Part shown: positions 23,524 to 32,953 of the stretch, one piece after another | Layout: each line of letters begins with the position of its first letter | Position numbering within the stretch: the stretch's first letter is position 1 | Assembly (NCBI RefSeq): GCF_001050155.1 | Contig: NZ_LFVY01000020.1 | Span: forward strand, 38,316 to 102,315 | Direction: 5' to 3' | DNA length: 64,000 nucleotides | DNA from: Nitratireductor soli | GTDB lineage: Bacteria > Pseudomonadota > Alphaproteobacteria > Rhizobiales > Rhizobiaceae | Program-made: the position numbers and the translations under genes | Notes under the pieces: model-generated | The model's database searches: none | What the model saw: only the letters and a program-made list of their open reading frames with translations | Told to the model about the DNA's origin: nothing

Positions 23524-24846
23524 CTAGCCGCGAAGATCCGGCACCACAGGACGTGCCAGGACGATCGCCGCCGGCATCAAGGCCATCAGGATGGTGGCAC
23601 TGACGAAGGCGGCGACCAGGTGAAACTCGGGCCAGGCCAGGCTGGCCTCGATGAGGATTTCGGTGCGCGCCGAGACGATGCGCGAAATGATGCCGGCGGC
23701 GGCCAGGCCGAGCGCGACGCCGAGCAAGGCGCCGACGGCGACGAGGGCGGCGGCGACGCACCACACCACGGCGAAGACGAAGCGCCGTTCGGCGCCCAGC
23801 GCGCGCAAGAGCGCCAACTGGCGGGAAAACAGGCGGGTGAGGATGACGAGGCCGGTGAGGACGCCGGCTGCGACCAGCATCTGGGTGACGATGGCGAGCA
23901 CCGACATGATCCGGCGCACATCGCCGAGGAGCCCGTGCAGGCGGGCAAGCACGGCGCCGGGAAAGAAGGCCATGGTGTCGGCCCGCGTGAACTCGGATTG
24001 CAGAGCGTAATTGGCCCACAGGGCTTCGGCGTGAACCAGAATGGCCGGGGTGCCGGGAAAATAGGCGGGATCGAAGGGCGGGCCGAGCCGGCCGGCATTT
24101 TCCGGCGCGTGGCCGTCGGCCAGACCATGCACCGCCCAGACCGCCTCGACGGGAACGAGGATCGCCCGGTCCCAGGGGCTGCCGGTGCGCCGCATGCGGC
24201 CGACGACGGTGTATTCGTGGCCGGCATGGGCGCCTTGTTCCACCGCATCGCCAATGCCGTGGTCGGCGGTGAAACGGCCACCGGGCGCCACAGGCGCCGA
24301 GAAGCCGGCGACCGCCTCGCGCGGGTCGGCGAAGGCGCGGCCCTCCAGAAGGTCGCCGGCGAGGTGGGCGATGAACGCCTGCGTCGTGCCCACCACCGGT
24401 GCGCCGGCATGGGAATCGCCAAAGGCGATGGGGGCGGCGAGCGCCACGTCGGGATGCCCGGCGATCTGGTCATAGATCTCGCCGGACAGGAGCGGCACGT
24501 CGGACGGCTGCAGATAGACGGCGGCCATCAGCATGGTCACCTCGCTGCCGGGAGCGGAGACGACAAGATCGAACTTTTCCGCTGCCCGCGCGGTGCCCTG
24601 GCGCAGGGCGCGCTCCTGGGCGATCAGGCCGACGCCGATGCCGATCGAAGTGGCGATCAGCAGCGCAAACAGGAGGCTGGCCCAGCGAAAGCGCCACAGC
24701 ATGGCGCCGGCCAGGCCGTAGGGCCGGTAGCCGCGCGTGACGGCGACGCCGGTGAGAAGGGCGGGGGCGAAAAGCAGGGCGAACCACAGCGCGTCCTGCA
24801 CGCCCGGCGCAAGCAGGTTCCACCAATCGGAGAGGATGTCAGGCAT
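23524..24846 (-). CDS. ABC transporter permease, FtsX/MacB-like
   Basis: A 440-residue inner-membrane protein with the FtsX plan: N-terminal membrane segments (WFALLFAPALLTGVAV; LLFALLIATSIGIGVGLIAQ), a large periplasmic domain (residues about 95-300) and three C-terminal segments with the FtsX signature LTRLFSRQLALLRALGAERR. The start overlaps the end of the ATPase gene by 8 bases. Such transporters are mechanotransmission systems rather than classic importers. The neighbouring metal-type protein hints at a role in metal or lipoprotein handling. Confidence 0.85.
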   Translation of the reverse strand: MPDILSDWWNLLAPGVQDALWFALLFAPALLTGVAVTRGYRPYGLAGAMLWRFRWASLLFALLIATSIGIGVGLIAQERALRQGTARAAEKFDLVVSAPGSEVTMLMAAVYLQPSDVPLLSGEIYDQIAGHPDVALAAPIAFGDSHAGAPVVGTTQAFIAHLAGDLLEGRAFADPREAVAGFSAPVAPGGRFTADHGIGDAVEQGAHAGHEYTVVGRMRRTGSPWDRAILVPVEAVWAVHGLADGHAPENAGRLGPPFDPAYFPGTPAILVHAEALWANYALQSEFTRADTMAFFPGAVLARLHGLLGDVRRIMSVLAIVTQMLVAAGVLTGLVILTRLFSRQLALLRALGAERRFVFAVVWCVAAALVAVGALLGVALGLAAAGIISRIVSARTEILIEASLAWPEFHLVAAFVSATILMALMPAAIVLARPVVPDLRG

Positions 24847-25537
24847 GAACCGGCTCGTCGCGTTGCAGGCGGCCGTCGGCGATGTCGATCACCCGGTCCA
24901 TGCGGCGGTGCAGCGCCGCATCGTGGCTGACGGCGATCAGCGTCTTGCCGGTGGCGCGGGCAAGGTCGGCGAGATCGGCGATCAGGCGGTCTGCGGCGGC
25001 GCGGTCGAGGCTGGCGGTCGGCTCGTCGGCGAGGATGATGGCCGGGTCGTGGGCCAGGGCGCGGGCGATGGCGACACGCTGGCGCTCGCCGCCGGAGAAG
25101 CTGCGCACGGTGCGGGCCTGACCGGGTTCGATGCCCAGACGGGCAAGCAATTCCTCGGCGCGGTCGCGGATCGCCGCGCGTTCGCCGGCCGGCGCGTAGC
25201 TGGCGGCGATGGACGCGTTGGCCGCGGCGCCCAACTCCTCGAACAGCAGGAAGTCCTGGAACACCATGCCGATATGGGCACGGCGGAAGCCGGTTCGGGC
25301 GGCATCGCCGCCGGCGGCGCCCCGGCCGGTCAGAGCGTGCTCGCCCCAGCGCACACTGCCCTCGACGCGCGGCAGAAGGCCGGCCAAGACGTGGAGGAAG
25401 GTGGATTTGCCGGCACCTGAGGGGCCGCGAATGCCGAGCCGGATGCCGGGCTCGGACGTGAAGCGGTCGATTTCGAGGATGGCGCGGCCGCGCTGGCTGC
25501 GGACCACCAGCCCATCGACCCACAGCGACAAGGCCAT
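24839..25537 (-). CDS. ABC transporter ATPase, LolD/MacB-like
   Basis: A 232-residue nucleotide-binding subunit. Visible motifs are Walker A GPSGAGKST (about 37-45), the Q-loop MVFQDFLLF, signature FSGGERQRVAIARAL, Walker B IILADEPTASLD and the switch His in VSHD. It energises the FtsX-like permease encoded downstream with an 8-base overlap. The start follows the upstream stop by 2 bases. Confidence 0.9.
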   Translation of the reverse strand: MALSLWVDGLVVRSQRGRAILEIDRFTSEPGIRLGIRGPSGAGKSTFLHVLAGLLPRVEGSVRWGEHALTGRGAAGGDAARTGFRRAHIGMVFQDFLLFEELGAAANASIAASYAPAGERAAIRDRAEELLARLGIEPGQARTVRSFSGGERQRVAIARALAHDPAIILADEPTASLDRAAADRLIADLADLARATGKTLIAVSHDAALHRRMDRVIDIADGRLQRDEPVHA

Positions 25538-25539
25538 GA

Positions 25540-25962
25540 TCAGCCGCGCTCGTAGACGGCTTCGCGCAGCCTGACGCGGCTGACGAAGCCGGTTTCCGCA
25601 TCCTTGAAGGCGCCGAGTTCCAGCGTGCCGCGCGTCACCAGCCGCACGTTGAACGGCATCACGTCGAGCGTCCGCTTGGTGTAGATGGCGAGGATGTCGT
25701 CCGGCCACTCGGCTTCGGTCTCGCAGAAGGGGCAGACGGTCATCGGGCGGTTGGTGAGCACGAAGAAGGTGGATTCGGCCTTCAATGGCGGCGCCATGAA
25801 GCCGGAAACGGTGATGCGCCGGTCGGCGAGCGAGTGCGCCAGATCGGAGAAGGACAAATCCTTGTTGTAGAGTTCGCGCAGGCGCACCGGGCCGTTCTCG
25901 GCGCGGGCGCCGGTGGCGGCCGCGAGGCTCAGCCCGGCGGCGATGAAGTGTCTGCGTTTCAT
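25540..25962 (-). CDS. Exported protein with CPFC motif
   Basis: A 140-residue protein with a signal peptide (KRRHFIAAGLSLAAATGARA; two arginines but no full Tat motif). The mature part contains FVLTNRPMTVCPFCETEAEW, with a CxxC pair that could bind metal or be redox active, in a small beta domain (ISGFM-like VSGFMAPPLKAESTFF). It is the first gene of the set that continues with the ATPase, permease and, after a 164-base gap, the PCuAC-like gene. No named family is assigned. Confidence 0.7.
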   Translation of the reverse strand: MKRRHFIAAGLSLAAATGARAENGPVRLRELYNKDLSFSDLAHSLADRRITVSGFMAPPLKAESTFFVLTNRPMTVCPFCETEAEWPDDILAIYTKRTLDVMPFNVRLVTRGTLELGAFKDAETGFVSRVRLREAVYERG

Positions 25963-25997
25963 GAGGCTCTCCAGGTCATGAATCTATCGGGGGTAAT

Positions 25998-26021
25998 GGA
26001 AGGGCCGGCTGCGGCCCTTCC
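25998..26021. terminator. Hairpin between phoA and the ABC locus
   Basis: A perfect 10-bp stem (GGAAGGGCCG, 4-base loop, CGGCCCTTCC) lies 16 bases beyond the phoA stop. There is no long T-run, so termination would be modest; it separates phoA from the downstream exported-protein gene. Confidence 0.55.
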
Positions 26022-26037
26022 AGATTGAAAGCGCGGG

Positions 26038-27549
26038 TCAGTTGCCCTGCAACTCCGCGTTCACCGCGTGGTTCATGACGTGGAAGATGTAGTTCTGCTC
26101 GATCACGCCATCGAAGAGATGCGACCAGGGACCCTTGGCGAGGACGGAGACATCCTCGCCCGAATGGGTTTCCGACAGCATCGGCACCAGTGCCTGCTGC
26201 AGATAGTCGGGATCCATCGCCTCCTCGTTGGTGAGGTCGCCGCGCGTGCCCGAATAGGAGCCGTCGGCCTGCTCCTTGAGGATCGAGCCGGCGCCGTTCA
26301 GGTAGCCGACGACCGTGTAGGGCTTGCCGTCGAGCCCCTTGTTCGGCGTATCGACATGCTTCGAGCCATTATCGTCGATCTCGTAACACAGGCCGGTGAC
26401 CGGCGAGCCGCGGCCGCAATAGCCGTTGAAGGCGATGGCGTGCTCATGATCGGCGGTGACGATGATCAGCGTGTCGGCGTCATCGGTCAGTTCGTCGGCC
26501 TTGGCGATGGCCTCGGCAAACGCCACGCCGTCGACCAGGGTGCGGTGCAGATTGCCGTCATGGTTGGCGTGGTCGACGCGGCCGGCCTCGATGTTGAGGT
26601 AGAAGCCGTTCTCGTTGTTCTTCAGCGCCTTGATGGCCTTCTCGGTCATCTCGGCCAGCGACGGCTCGCCGGTGCGGTCCTGCTCGTACTTCATGTGCGA
26701 GCCCTCGAACAGGCCGAGGATCGGCGCGTTCGTGCCGTCGGTCGACAGCTCGGCGAAGGTCTTGTCGTCGAAGACATACTGGCCGCCGAGGCCCTTGATC
26801 TCCTCGACCAGATTGCGCTCGTCGGTGCGCTTGCCCTTCTTGCCTTCTTCGTCGGTGATCTGCTCGGGCAGGAAGTGGGCGCGGCCGCCGCCGAAGGCGA
26901 GGTCGACCGTGCCGGCCTTCATGGCGTCGACAAGCTGGGCGGCGATGTCCTTCTGCGCCGTGCAGCCCTCGGGAAGGCCGGTGTTGTCTTCCCAGTCGCG
27001 ATTGGCCGTCTTGGCGTAGACGCCGGCCGGCGTGGCGTGGGTGATGCGGGCGGTGGAGATGACGCCGACCGATTTGCCGGCGGCCGAGACCAATTCGGCG
27101 AACGTGGTCAGCTCATTGCCGGCAACGGCATTGCAATCGCCGACATTCACCGTCTCGGCCACGTTGATCATGGTGTTCTTGGTCTTCACGCCGGTGTTCA
27201 TCGCCGACGCGGTCGGCGCGGAATCGGGCGTCTGGCCATTGGTCGTGTAGGTCTTGACCAGCGCCAGGTTGGGGAAGGCCTCATAGGGGAGAACGTGGTC
27301 GTCTCCGAGCCCGCCGGCCTGTTGACCCGCGAACAGGCGAATGGCGTAGTTGGTGCCGATGCCGTTGCCGTCAGCCGTAAACAGAATGACGTTTCTGGCT
27401 CGGCCGGTGTTGGGCTGACGAGCGATCATCTCCTGGATTTTCGCCTGGGCGTCGGTGAACCACTTGCTGTCCTTCTGGTTGATGTCCTGTGCCATGGCGG
27501 TGCCGGCCGATAAGACGGTGGACAGCGCGAGCAGTGCGATTTTTTTCAT
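26038..27549 (-). CDS. phoA: Alkaline phosphatase, PhoA type
   Basis: A 503-residue periplasmic phosphomonoesterase that frees inorganic phosphate. It has a signal peptide (ALLALSTVLSAGTAMA) and the catalytic serine S110 in TPDSAPTASAMNTG. Metal-binding segments are ILFTADGNGIG (D60), EAGRVDHANHDGN, TADHEHAIAF and LSETHSGEDV. The length and motif order fit PhoA. I looked for a Pho box in the 150 bases upstream and did not see a convincing one. Confidence 0.93.
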   Translation of the reverse strand: MKKIALLALSTVLSAGTAMAQDINQKDSKWFTDAQAKIQEMIARQPNTGRARNVILFTADGNGIGTNYAIRLFAGQQAGGLGDDHVLPYEAFPNLALVKTYTTNGQTPDSAPTASAMNTGVKTKNTMINVAETVNVGDCNAVAGNELTTFAELVSAAGKSVGVISTARITHATPAGVYAKTANRDWEDNTGLPEGCTAQKDIAAQLVDAMKAGTVDLAFGGGRAHFLPEQITDEEGKKGKRTDERNLVEEIKGLGGQYVFDDKTFAELSTDGTNAPILGLFEGSHMKYEQDRTGEPSLAEMTEKAIKALKNNENGFYLNIEAGRVDHANHDGNLHRTLVDGVAFAEAIAKADELTDDADTLIIVTADHEHAIAFNGYCGRGSPVTGLCYEIDDNGSKHVDTPNKGLDGKPYTVVGYLNGAGSILKEQADGSYSGTRGDLTNEEAMDPDYLQQALVPMLSETHSGEDVSVLAKGPWSHLFDGVIEQNYIFHVMNHAVNAELQGN

Positions 27550-27654
27550 GGTGCCTCTCCTGCATGAAGCGTTTGCGATTGCCGGAGAGTTCTAGTCCCG
27601 CCGTGTAACGGTTTTGCGATGGTTTTGTGGACGGGTGGATGCTGTTTGCTGCCG

Positions 27655-27683
27655 GAAAACCGGGCGGTCCCGAGACCGCCCGG
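27655..27683 (-). terminator. Rho-independent terminator of the secreted repeat-protein gene
   Basis: A perfect 10-bp stem (CCGGGCGGTC, loop, GACCGCCCGG) followed on the minus strand by TTTTCC lies 21 bases after the stop codon of the gene at 27,705. Confidence 0.85.
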
Positions 27684-27704
27684 CGAAAGTTTTCCACTGC
27701 CCGT

Positions 27705-29789
27705 TCAGCGACGATCGAGGCGCTGGCGCAGGGGGCGGACGGTCTGGCCGCGCAGAACCCGGCGCTTCTCGACCTGCGGTTTCGGGGCGATGAAGGTTTT
27801 CGCGCGCGTGGGCTGGCGGGTGGTGACCGCCGGCTGCTTGACGCACTTGTCGCGCACCAGCTTGTAGCCAGGCTTGCACAGGATGCTGACGCCCGGCTTC
27901 TGGATGCATTGACCGCGCACCAGAACCTCGCCGCGCTTGCAGCGCTGGACGATGACCGGGGTCTTGACGCATTTGTCGCGCACCAGTTTGTAGCCCGGTT
28001 TGCAGAGGATGCTGACCACCGGCTTCCTGACGCATTTGCCGCGCAGCAGGATCTCGCCGCGGTCGCAACGCTCGGCGATGACCGGACGGCGCACGCATTT
28101 GCCGTTGCGCAGGACCATGCCGCCGAGGCATTCGGGCTGCGGCCGGGGTGTGACGACCACCGGCGGCAGGGTCGGCCGGACCGGGCGCGGGCGCACGGTT
28201 ACGGGACGCTTGAAGCAGCGGCCATTGCGCAGAACGAGGCCGTTCGAGCATTTCGGCTGCGGGATGACGACGACGGACGGCTCCTTCGGCTCTTGAGGTT
28301 GCGGCCGTGGGGTGATGGTGATGTCGTTGCTGCCCGGATCGATGGCGCGGTTGGCGCAGGTGAAATCGGTCTTGTCCGTGTCGATGGTGACCGGCGTGCC
28401 GTTCGGCTTCAATTCCTGCAGCGTGCACTGGATCGAGCGCGTTTTGGTGATGCTCAGATCATGCGCGCCATAGGCCTCGAAAATGCCGCTGCCCTGGTTG
28501 TAGGCGGTCGCCGTGCCGGTGAAGAAAGCGCCGTTCGAGCACGAGATTCGGTAGGTGAAGTCGCCGGGCACCTGGCGGGTGACGGCGAAGAACGCCTGGC
28601 CCTTGCGTGGGCAGGACTTGTCGGCGCCGGCGCTGTCGGCAACGATGATCTCGCCCTCCCAGCTTGCCTGCGGCTGCGGCAGGTCGGGATTGACCGGCGG
28701 CGTCGTGGTGAGCCCGCCGCCGCCCGCGCCGGTGCAATGGACGGTGATCGTCTTCCAGCCGTCGAAGGGCGGGAAAGGCGTGGTGTTGTCGACGATCTCG
28801 ACGCGGTATTGCGCGTGGGTGGTGGCGCCGAAATTCTTGTACTCCTCATAGCTGGCGAAATAGCCGTTCTTGGCGGCATCGTAGCTCGCCCAGGCCTGCT
28901 TGACCTTGGAGGTGATGGGGCCGCCGTTCAACTGCTCCCAGATGCGCATCGTGACCGGGCCTTCCTGGTTGGTCTCGGCGCGCGCGGTGACGCGCAGCAC
29001 CGGGCAGACGGTGCCAGGATTGCCGCCGGTCGGGTTGATCTGGATGACGGTGGTGAGGAAAAGCTTGACGTTCTCGACGTTGAAATCGCCCTGGTCCAGG
29101 GAAAGATCGTCCGTCGGCGGCTTTATGACGGGGTCGCAGACCACCTGGATGTTGAAACTGTCCTTGCGGGCATGATCGATGCTTTCAGGATGGGCGATGC
29201 CGTCGCCGGCGCTCGCTTCGTAGAGAATGTTGTCGGTGTTGTGGATGTAGCTGCCGGTGTTGGCGACGAAGGTCGCCCACATTTCGTGGTTGAACGAGAA
29301 GGACTTGGTCGGGCCGTCCGGCTGCAGGTGCTCGTTGCAGCGCGCGATCATCTGGTCGCCGTCGGGCAGGATGGCGATGCCGGTGGTGGAGACCGGGATC
29401 TTGCTCGACGCGAAGGCGACGTTCGTCTGCTTGTGATAGTCGCGCGAGCCCGGCTGATCGAAGAAGATCGCCGGGAAGGACTGGCACAGCGGCCCGCCGC
29501 AGGCACCGAGCACGATGCCGGTCTCGTACGTGTAGCCCGGCCAGCGCGTGTCGAGATCCATATCCGCGTCGATGACAAGGTTGCCGGCCTTGAGCTTGTC
29601 CCATTTCTGGCCGTCCGTGGAGATGACGTGCAGGGTCGTGGAGCCCGATGTAGCGCTGAAGGACATGGACTTGATGTTCGCGTCACCGCCACCCAGCGGG
29701 TCGGCGGAAGCGGTCTGACAGAGGAATGCGGATGCGAGCAGAGCGAGCGCGAGCGCAGCGCTGCGGTTGCGTTTCGTTTGCCTGGGCAT
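27705..29789 (-). CDS. Large secreted protein with C-terminal Cys-rich tandem repeats
   Basis: A 694-residue secreted protein with a signal peptide (ALALALLASAFLCQTASA). Residues 30-490 hold several beta-rich parts with scattered Cys. Residues about 510-665 contain six units of pattern C-x2-G-x2-L-x2-(N/G/D)-x2-C, such as CKPGYKLVRDKC and CDRGEILLRGKC. Four consecutive DNA intervals are exactly 63 bases. Proline-rich linkers (TPRPQPQEPKEP; VRPRPVRPTLPP) flank them. An AGGAG site precedes the ATG. No enzymatic family is recognised; a cell-envelope, adhesion or matrix role is possible. A long open frame on the opposite strand is a GC-rich shadow. Confidence 0.72.
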   Translation of the reverse strand: MPRQTKRNRSAALALALLASAFLCQTASADPLGGGDANIKSMSFSATSGSTTLHVISTDGQKWDKLKAGNLVIDADMDLDTRWPGYTYETGIVLGACGGPLCQSFPAIFFDQPGSRDYHKQTNVAFASSKIPVSTTGIAILPDGDQMIARCNEHLQPDGPTKSFSFNHEMWATFVANTGSYIHNTDNILYEASAGDGIAHPESIDHARKDSFNIQVVCDPVIKPPTDDLSLDQGDFNVENVKLFLTTVIQINPTGGNPGTVCPVLRVTARAETNQEGPVTMRIWEQLNGGPITSKVKQAWASYDAAKNGYFASYEEYKNFGATTHAQYRVEIVDNTTPFPPFDGWKTITVHCTGAGGGGLTTTPPVNPDLPQPQASWEGEIIVADSAGADKSCPRKGQAFFAVTRQVPGDFTYRISCSNGAFFTGTATAYNQGSGIFEAYGAHDLSITKTRSIQCTLQELKPNGTPVTIDTDKTDFTCANRAIDPGSNDITITPRPQPQEPKEPSVVVIPQPKCSNGLVLRNGRCFKRPVTVRPRPVRPTLPPVVVTPRPQPECLGGMVLRNGKCVRRPVIAERCDRGEILLRGKCVRKPVVSILCKPGYKLVRDKCVKTPVIVQRCKRGEVLVRGQCIQKPGVSILCKPGYKLVRDKCVKQPAVTTRQPTRAKTFIAPKPQVEKRRVLRGQTVRPLRQRLDRR

Positions 29790-29855
29790 GACGTTTCTCC
29801 TGGTTGATGTTCCCAGGAGTGGGTTGCGCCGTCAGGCACGAAGGTTCATGGCATG

Positions 29856-29882
29856 AAAAAGCCCGCCGGCGGACCGGCGGGC
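29856..29882 (-). terminator. Rho-independent terminator downstream of aqpZ
   Basis: A perfect 9-bp stem (GCCCGCCGG, loop CGGA, CCGGCGGGC) is followed on the minus strand by TTTTT. It ends the aquaporin transcript before the next minus-strand gene at 29,789. Confidence 0.85.
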
Positions 29883-29954
29883 TCGGAGCGCTGACAAACC
29901 CCGTCAAAATGACCGGGTTTGCCAGCGGTCTGAGGGGGCAGCGGCCCCTTTCGC

Positions 29955-30635
29955 TCAGTCCTTCTCGAAAATTCGCGCCTTGGCGACGAGACCGGCTGCG
30001 GCCGCACCCACCAACGGCGCCAGGATGAACAGCCAGAGCTGGCCGACCGCCAGGCTGCCCGAAAACAGCGCCGGGCCGATGGAGCGGGCCGGATTGACGG
30101 AGGTGCCGGTGATCGGGATCAGGCACAGATGGATCACCGTCAGCGTCAGGCCGATCACCAGTCCTGCGAAAGCCGTCTCGTGCTTCTTGGAGGTGACGCC
30201 GAGAATGACGGTGACGAAGATGAAGGTGGCCACCGCCTCGGCGATGAAGGCCGAGCCCATCGAATAGCCATTGGCCGCATCCCAGCCATTGGCCGCCAGC
30301 ACCGCTGGCGCACCGGCTGCGTTGCCGCTGGCGATGACCCACAGGACCGCGGCGCCGAGAATGCCGCCGACCACCTGTGCAACCATGTAGGGCGCGACAT
30401 CCTTGGCCGGCAGGCGGCCGGACAGGAAGGCGCCGAGCGTCACGGCCGGATTGAGATGCGCGCCGGAGACCGGCCCGATCGCATAGGCCATCGCGATGAC
30501 GGCAATGCCGAACGACAGAGCGATGCCGACGCCACCGGCCGGCAGCAATCCGCCGTAACCGCCGGTAACCACGCTCGCACACCCAAAGAACACAAGGCAG
30601 AACGTGCCGAAAACTTCAGCCACATAAGCTTTCAT
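29955..30635 (-). CDS. aqpZ: Aquaporin Z-like water channel
   Basis: A 226-residue six-helix channel with both half-helix motifs, GAHLNPAVTL (about residue 64) and GTSVNPARSIGPAL (about 182). The start KAYVAEVFGTFCLVFFGCAS is typical of AqpZ, and the arginine after the second NPA is the selectivity-filter residue. A GAGGGA site precedes the ATG. It lies near a second aquaporin and the oxyR/catalase pair, so transport of hydrogen peroxide as well as water is conceivable. Confidence 0.92.
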   Translation of the reverse strand: MKAYVAEVFGTFCLVFFGCASVVTGGYGGLLPAGGVGIALSFGIAVIAMAYAIGPVSGAHLNPAVTLGAFLSGRLPAKDVAPYMVAQVVGGILGAAVLWVIASGNAAGAPAVLAANGWDAANGYSMGSAFIAEAVATFIFVTVILGVTSKKHETAFAGLVIGLTLTVIHLCLIPITGTSVNPARSIGPALFSGSLAVGQLWLFILAPLVGAAAAGLVAKARIFEKD

Positions 30636-30751
30636 GATAAGTCCCTCGCAGTCAAAGAAAACAATTATCGAGAATTCTGTGAGTCTCGTTGAAAAAGCAA
30701 TCGTTCCGTGTGAGATCAGGGGGATGATCTTTTGCGCGTAAGAGAGAAGCC

Positions 30752-31174
30752 ATGACGCAGACCGGTATTTTATGGCCGATGGTGGCGCATGCGGTTCTGG
30801 TCTATGCCGTTTATCTGCTGATCGCCGTGCGCCGCAAACGCGCGGTGGCGACCGGCAGCGCGCGGGTTTCGCAATTCCGCGAAAATCGCGATGAGCCGCC
30901 CGAAAGCCTGTTCGTGCGCAACAATCTGGCCAACCAGTTCGAGTTGCCGACCCTGTTTCACGCCGCCTGCCTGGCCCTGTTCGTGACCGGCAATGCCGGC
31001 CCTCCGGCAATCGGCCTGGCCTGGGTTTTTGTCCTGTCGCGCTATGCGCATGCCTATGTTCACATCACCTCGAACCGCATCCGCTACCGGCAACCCCTAT
31101 TCATTGCCGGCTTTCTGGCGCTGGCCCTGATGTGGATGGCGCTGGTAGCCGGACTTCTGATCCATCCGCAATAG
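30752..31174 (+). CDS. MAPEG family membrane protein
   Basis: A 140-residue protein with four predicted membrane helices. The MAPEG hallmark FVRNNLANQFELPTLFHAA is followed by LSRYAHAYVHITSNRIRYR. Human members are glutathione transferases and peroxidases of membranes; bacterial members are mostly uncharacterised. The gene is divergent from aqpZ with a 116-base gap that should hold both promoters. Confidence 0.82.
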   Translation: MTQTGILWPMVAHAVLVYAVYLLIAVRRKRAVATGSARVSQFRENRDEPPESLFVRNNLANQFELPTLFHAACLALFVTGNAGPPAIGLAWVFVLSRYAHAYVHITSNRIRYRQPLFIAGFLALALMWMALVAGLLIHPQ

Positions 31175-31244
31175 CGATATGCGGCGTGAGGACGTGCGCC
31201 GGAGCTGCAAACCCGACCGGCAAGGAGCGGATTGTCATGCGGAC

Positions 31245-31964
31245 TCACGGATCGGGCGTGTCGAGCGGATCGTCTCGGGCAAACAATCCGGCGCGGGCGG
31301 TCAGCCCGGCCAGCGCGCCGCCGCCTAGCGGCGCCAGGATGTATGACCAGAGTTCGAGCCCTGTAACGCCGCCGCTGATCAGCCCCTGGCCGATCGACCG
31401 GGCCGGGTTCAGCGCGTTGCCGGCGATGGGGGCGAAGGCGACATGCAGTGCGGCAAGCGTCAAGCCGATCATGAGGCCAGCCATGATGGTCGTCTGGCCC
31501 GAATTGCTGACGCCCAGCGCCACCGTGACGAGAATGAAAGTGGCAAGGAATTCCATGAGAACGAAGGCCTCAGTGGCATAGTCCTGCACGAGTTCCCGGT
31601 TGCTGAACGTGAACAAGATTGCGCCGTTGCCGGAGCGGCCGGTGCAGCCGAGCGCGATCGCCCACAGGGCGGCCGCTGCGAACGCGCCGCCACTCAATTG
31701 AGCGACGAGGTAGCCGGCCATCCGGCGCGCGCGCATGGCCCCGGAGAACCACGACCCGAGGGTGATGGCCGGATTGAGATGCGCGCCCGAAACGGGGCCG
31801 AGGACGATGGTCAGCACGACGATGGCGAAGCCGAAGGACAGGCCGCTCGTCAGCGGCCTGTCGCTGGTGGTGATGTTGCCGAGACAATCCGCTGTGAGCC
31901 CGAAATTGCCAATGAGAATAAGTAAGAACGTTCCGAAGACTTCTGAAATATAACATTTACTCAT
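31245..31964 (-). CDS. Second aquaporin/glycerol-channel family protein
   Basis: A 239-residue channel with NPA boxes GAHLNPAITLG and GNALNPARSIGQGL. It is clearly diverged from the first aquaporin: the start is SKCYISEVFGTFLLILIGNF and an extra loop SNRELVQDYATEAFV lies in the middle. The leader (31,965-32,038) is very AT-rich, unlike the surroundings, and contains TGGAA-N6-TTCCA. It lies downstream of oxyR on the same strand, separated by that leader. Confidence 0.88.
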   Translation of the reverse strand: MSKCYISEVFGTFLLILIGNFGLTADCLGNITTSDRPLTSGLSFGFAIVVLTIVLGPVSGAHLNPAITLGSWFSGAMRARRMAGYLVAQLSGGAFAAAALWAIALGCTGRSGNGAILFTFSNRELVQDYATEAFVLMEFLATFILVTVALGVSNSGQTTIMAGLMIGLTLAALHVAFAPIAGNALNPARSIGQGLISGGVTGLELWSYILAPLGGGALAGLTARAGLFARDDPLDTPDP

Positions 31965-32038
31965 AATATAGTTTTCTCTGGAATGTAATTTCCAAGAAAA
32001 TATATATTATTCTTAGGAAAGATAGTCAATAAAACTTG

Positions 32039-32953
32039 TCAGAACTCGCCTGTGCTTGTAATTTTCTGGGCGGCCCGGACAATGTCGCACAGGGCGGAAA
32101 AATCCGCTTGCCGCGGGTTCGTCTTGCGCCAGGCGAGACTGATCGTCCTGGAGGGACCGGGATCGATGAACGGCAGAACGCGCACTGACGGCAGCAACCG
32201 CGCCGAGGCGTGCGCCAGTTGCGGGATCAGCGTGACGCCCATTCCATGCGAAACCATGTGCAGAAGCGTCGTCAGGCTGGTGGCGCCGAAACTTTCCATC
32301 GCCACCGGTTTGACCATGCCGCAAATATCGAGCGCCTGGCCGCGCATGCAGTGCCCGTCGTCGAGCAGCATCAGCCGCTCCAGCGCCATGCTCTCCTGGG
32401 CGACGGGCGGGGCGATCCGTTCGGCCTCGCCTTCCGGCACGGCGAGATAGAAGGGGTCCTCGAACAGGATTTCATGCGCCAGCCGCGGATCGTCGAGCGG
32501 TTCGGCGGCGATCATGCCGTCGAGGCGGCCATTGCCGGTTTCCTCCAGAAGCGTGGCGGTGATCGCTTCCCGGATCTCCAGCTGCAAATGCGGAAAGCGC
32601 CGCTTCAGGCGCGGCAGCAACTCGGGCAGGAGATAGGGGGCGACCGTGGGGATGACGCCAAGCCGGAAGCGCCCTTCGAGCACCTGCCGCTCGCGGCGCG
32701 CCTCGCTCTCCAGGTCACGCAGCTCCGCCAGGATGCGCTCGATGCGCGGCCTGAGGCCCAGCGCTTCGGCGGTCAGCCGAACCGCGCCGCCGCCGCGCTC
32801 GAACAGTTTGAAGCCGAGTTGCGATTCCATTTCGGAAATCTGCGCCGACAGGGCCGGCTGCGTGACGCCGCAACCGGCTGCCGCACGGCCGAAATGCAGC
32901 GTTTCGGCCAGGCTCTCGAAATACTGCATCTGGCGGATGGTTATGCGTATCAT
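32039..32953 (-). CDS. oxyR: Hydrogen-peroxide sensor OxyR
   Basis: A 304-residue LysR-family regulator. The N-terminal winged helix contains LHFGRAAAGCGVTQPALSAQ. The two redox cysteines are C202 and C211 in DDGHCMRGQALDICGM, with the same spacing as C199 and C208 of E. coli OxyR, so disulfide sensing of peroxide is expected. It is divergent from the catalase gene over a 193-base AT-rich gap where its operator should lie. Confidence 0.92.
   Translation of the reverse strand: MIRITIRQMQYFESLAETLHFGRAAAGCGVTQPALSAQISEMESQLGFKLFERGGGAVRLTAEALGLRPRIERILAELRDLESEARRERQVLEGRFRLGVIPTVAPYLLPELLPRLKRRFPHLQLEIREAITATLLEETGNGRLDGMIAAEPLDDPRLAHEILFEDPFYLAVPEGEAERIAPPVAQESMALERLMLLDDGHCMRGQALDICGMVKPVAMESFGATSLTTLLHMVSHGMGVTLIPQLAHASARLLPSVRVLPFIDPGPSRTISLAWRKTNPRQADFSALCDIVRAAQKITSTGEF

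Noticed and set aside
27550..27700. Possible Pho box upstream of phoA
   Set aside because: No pair of CTGTCAT-like half-sites with 11-base spacing could be seen.
27627..29807. Very long open frame antisense to the secreted repeat protein
   Set aside because: It mirrors the real gene codon by codon in high-GC sequence. The minus frame has a signal peptide, ribosome site and terminator; the plus frame has low-complexity shadow composition.
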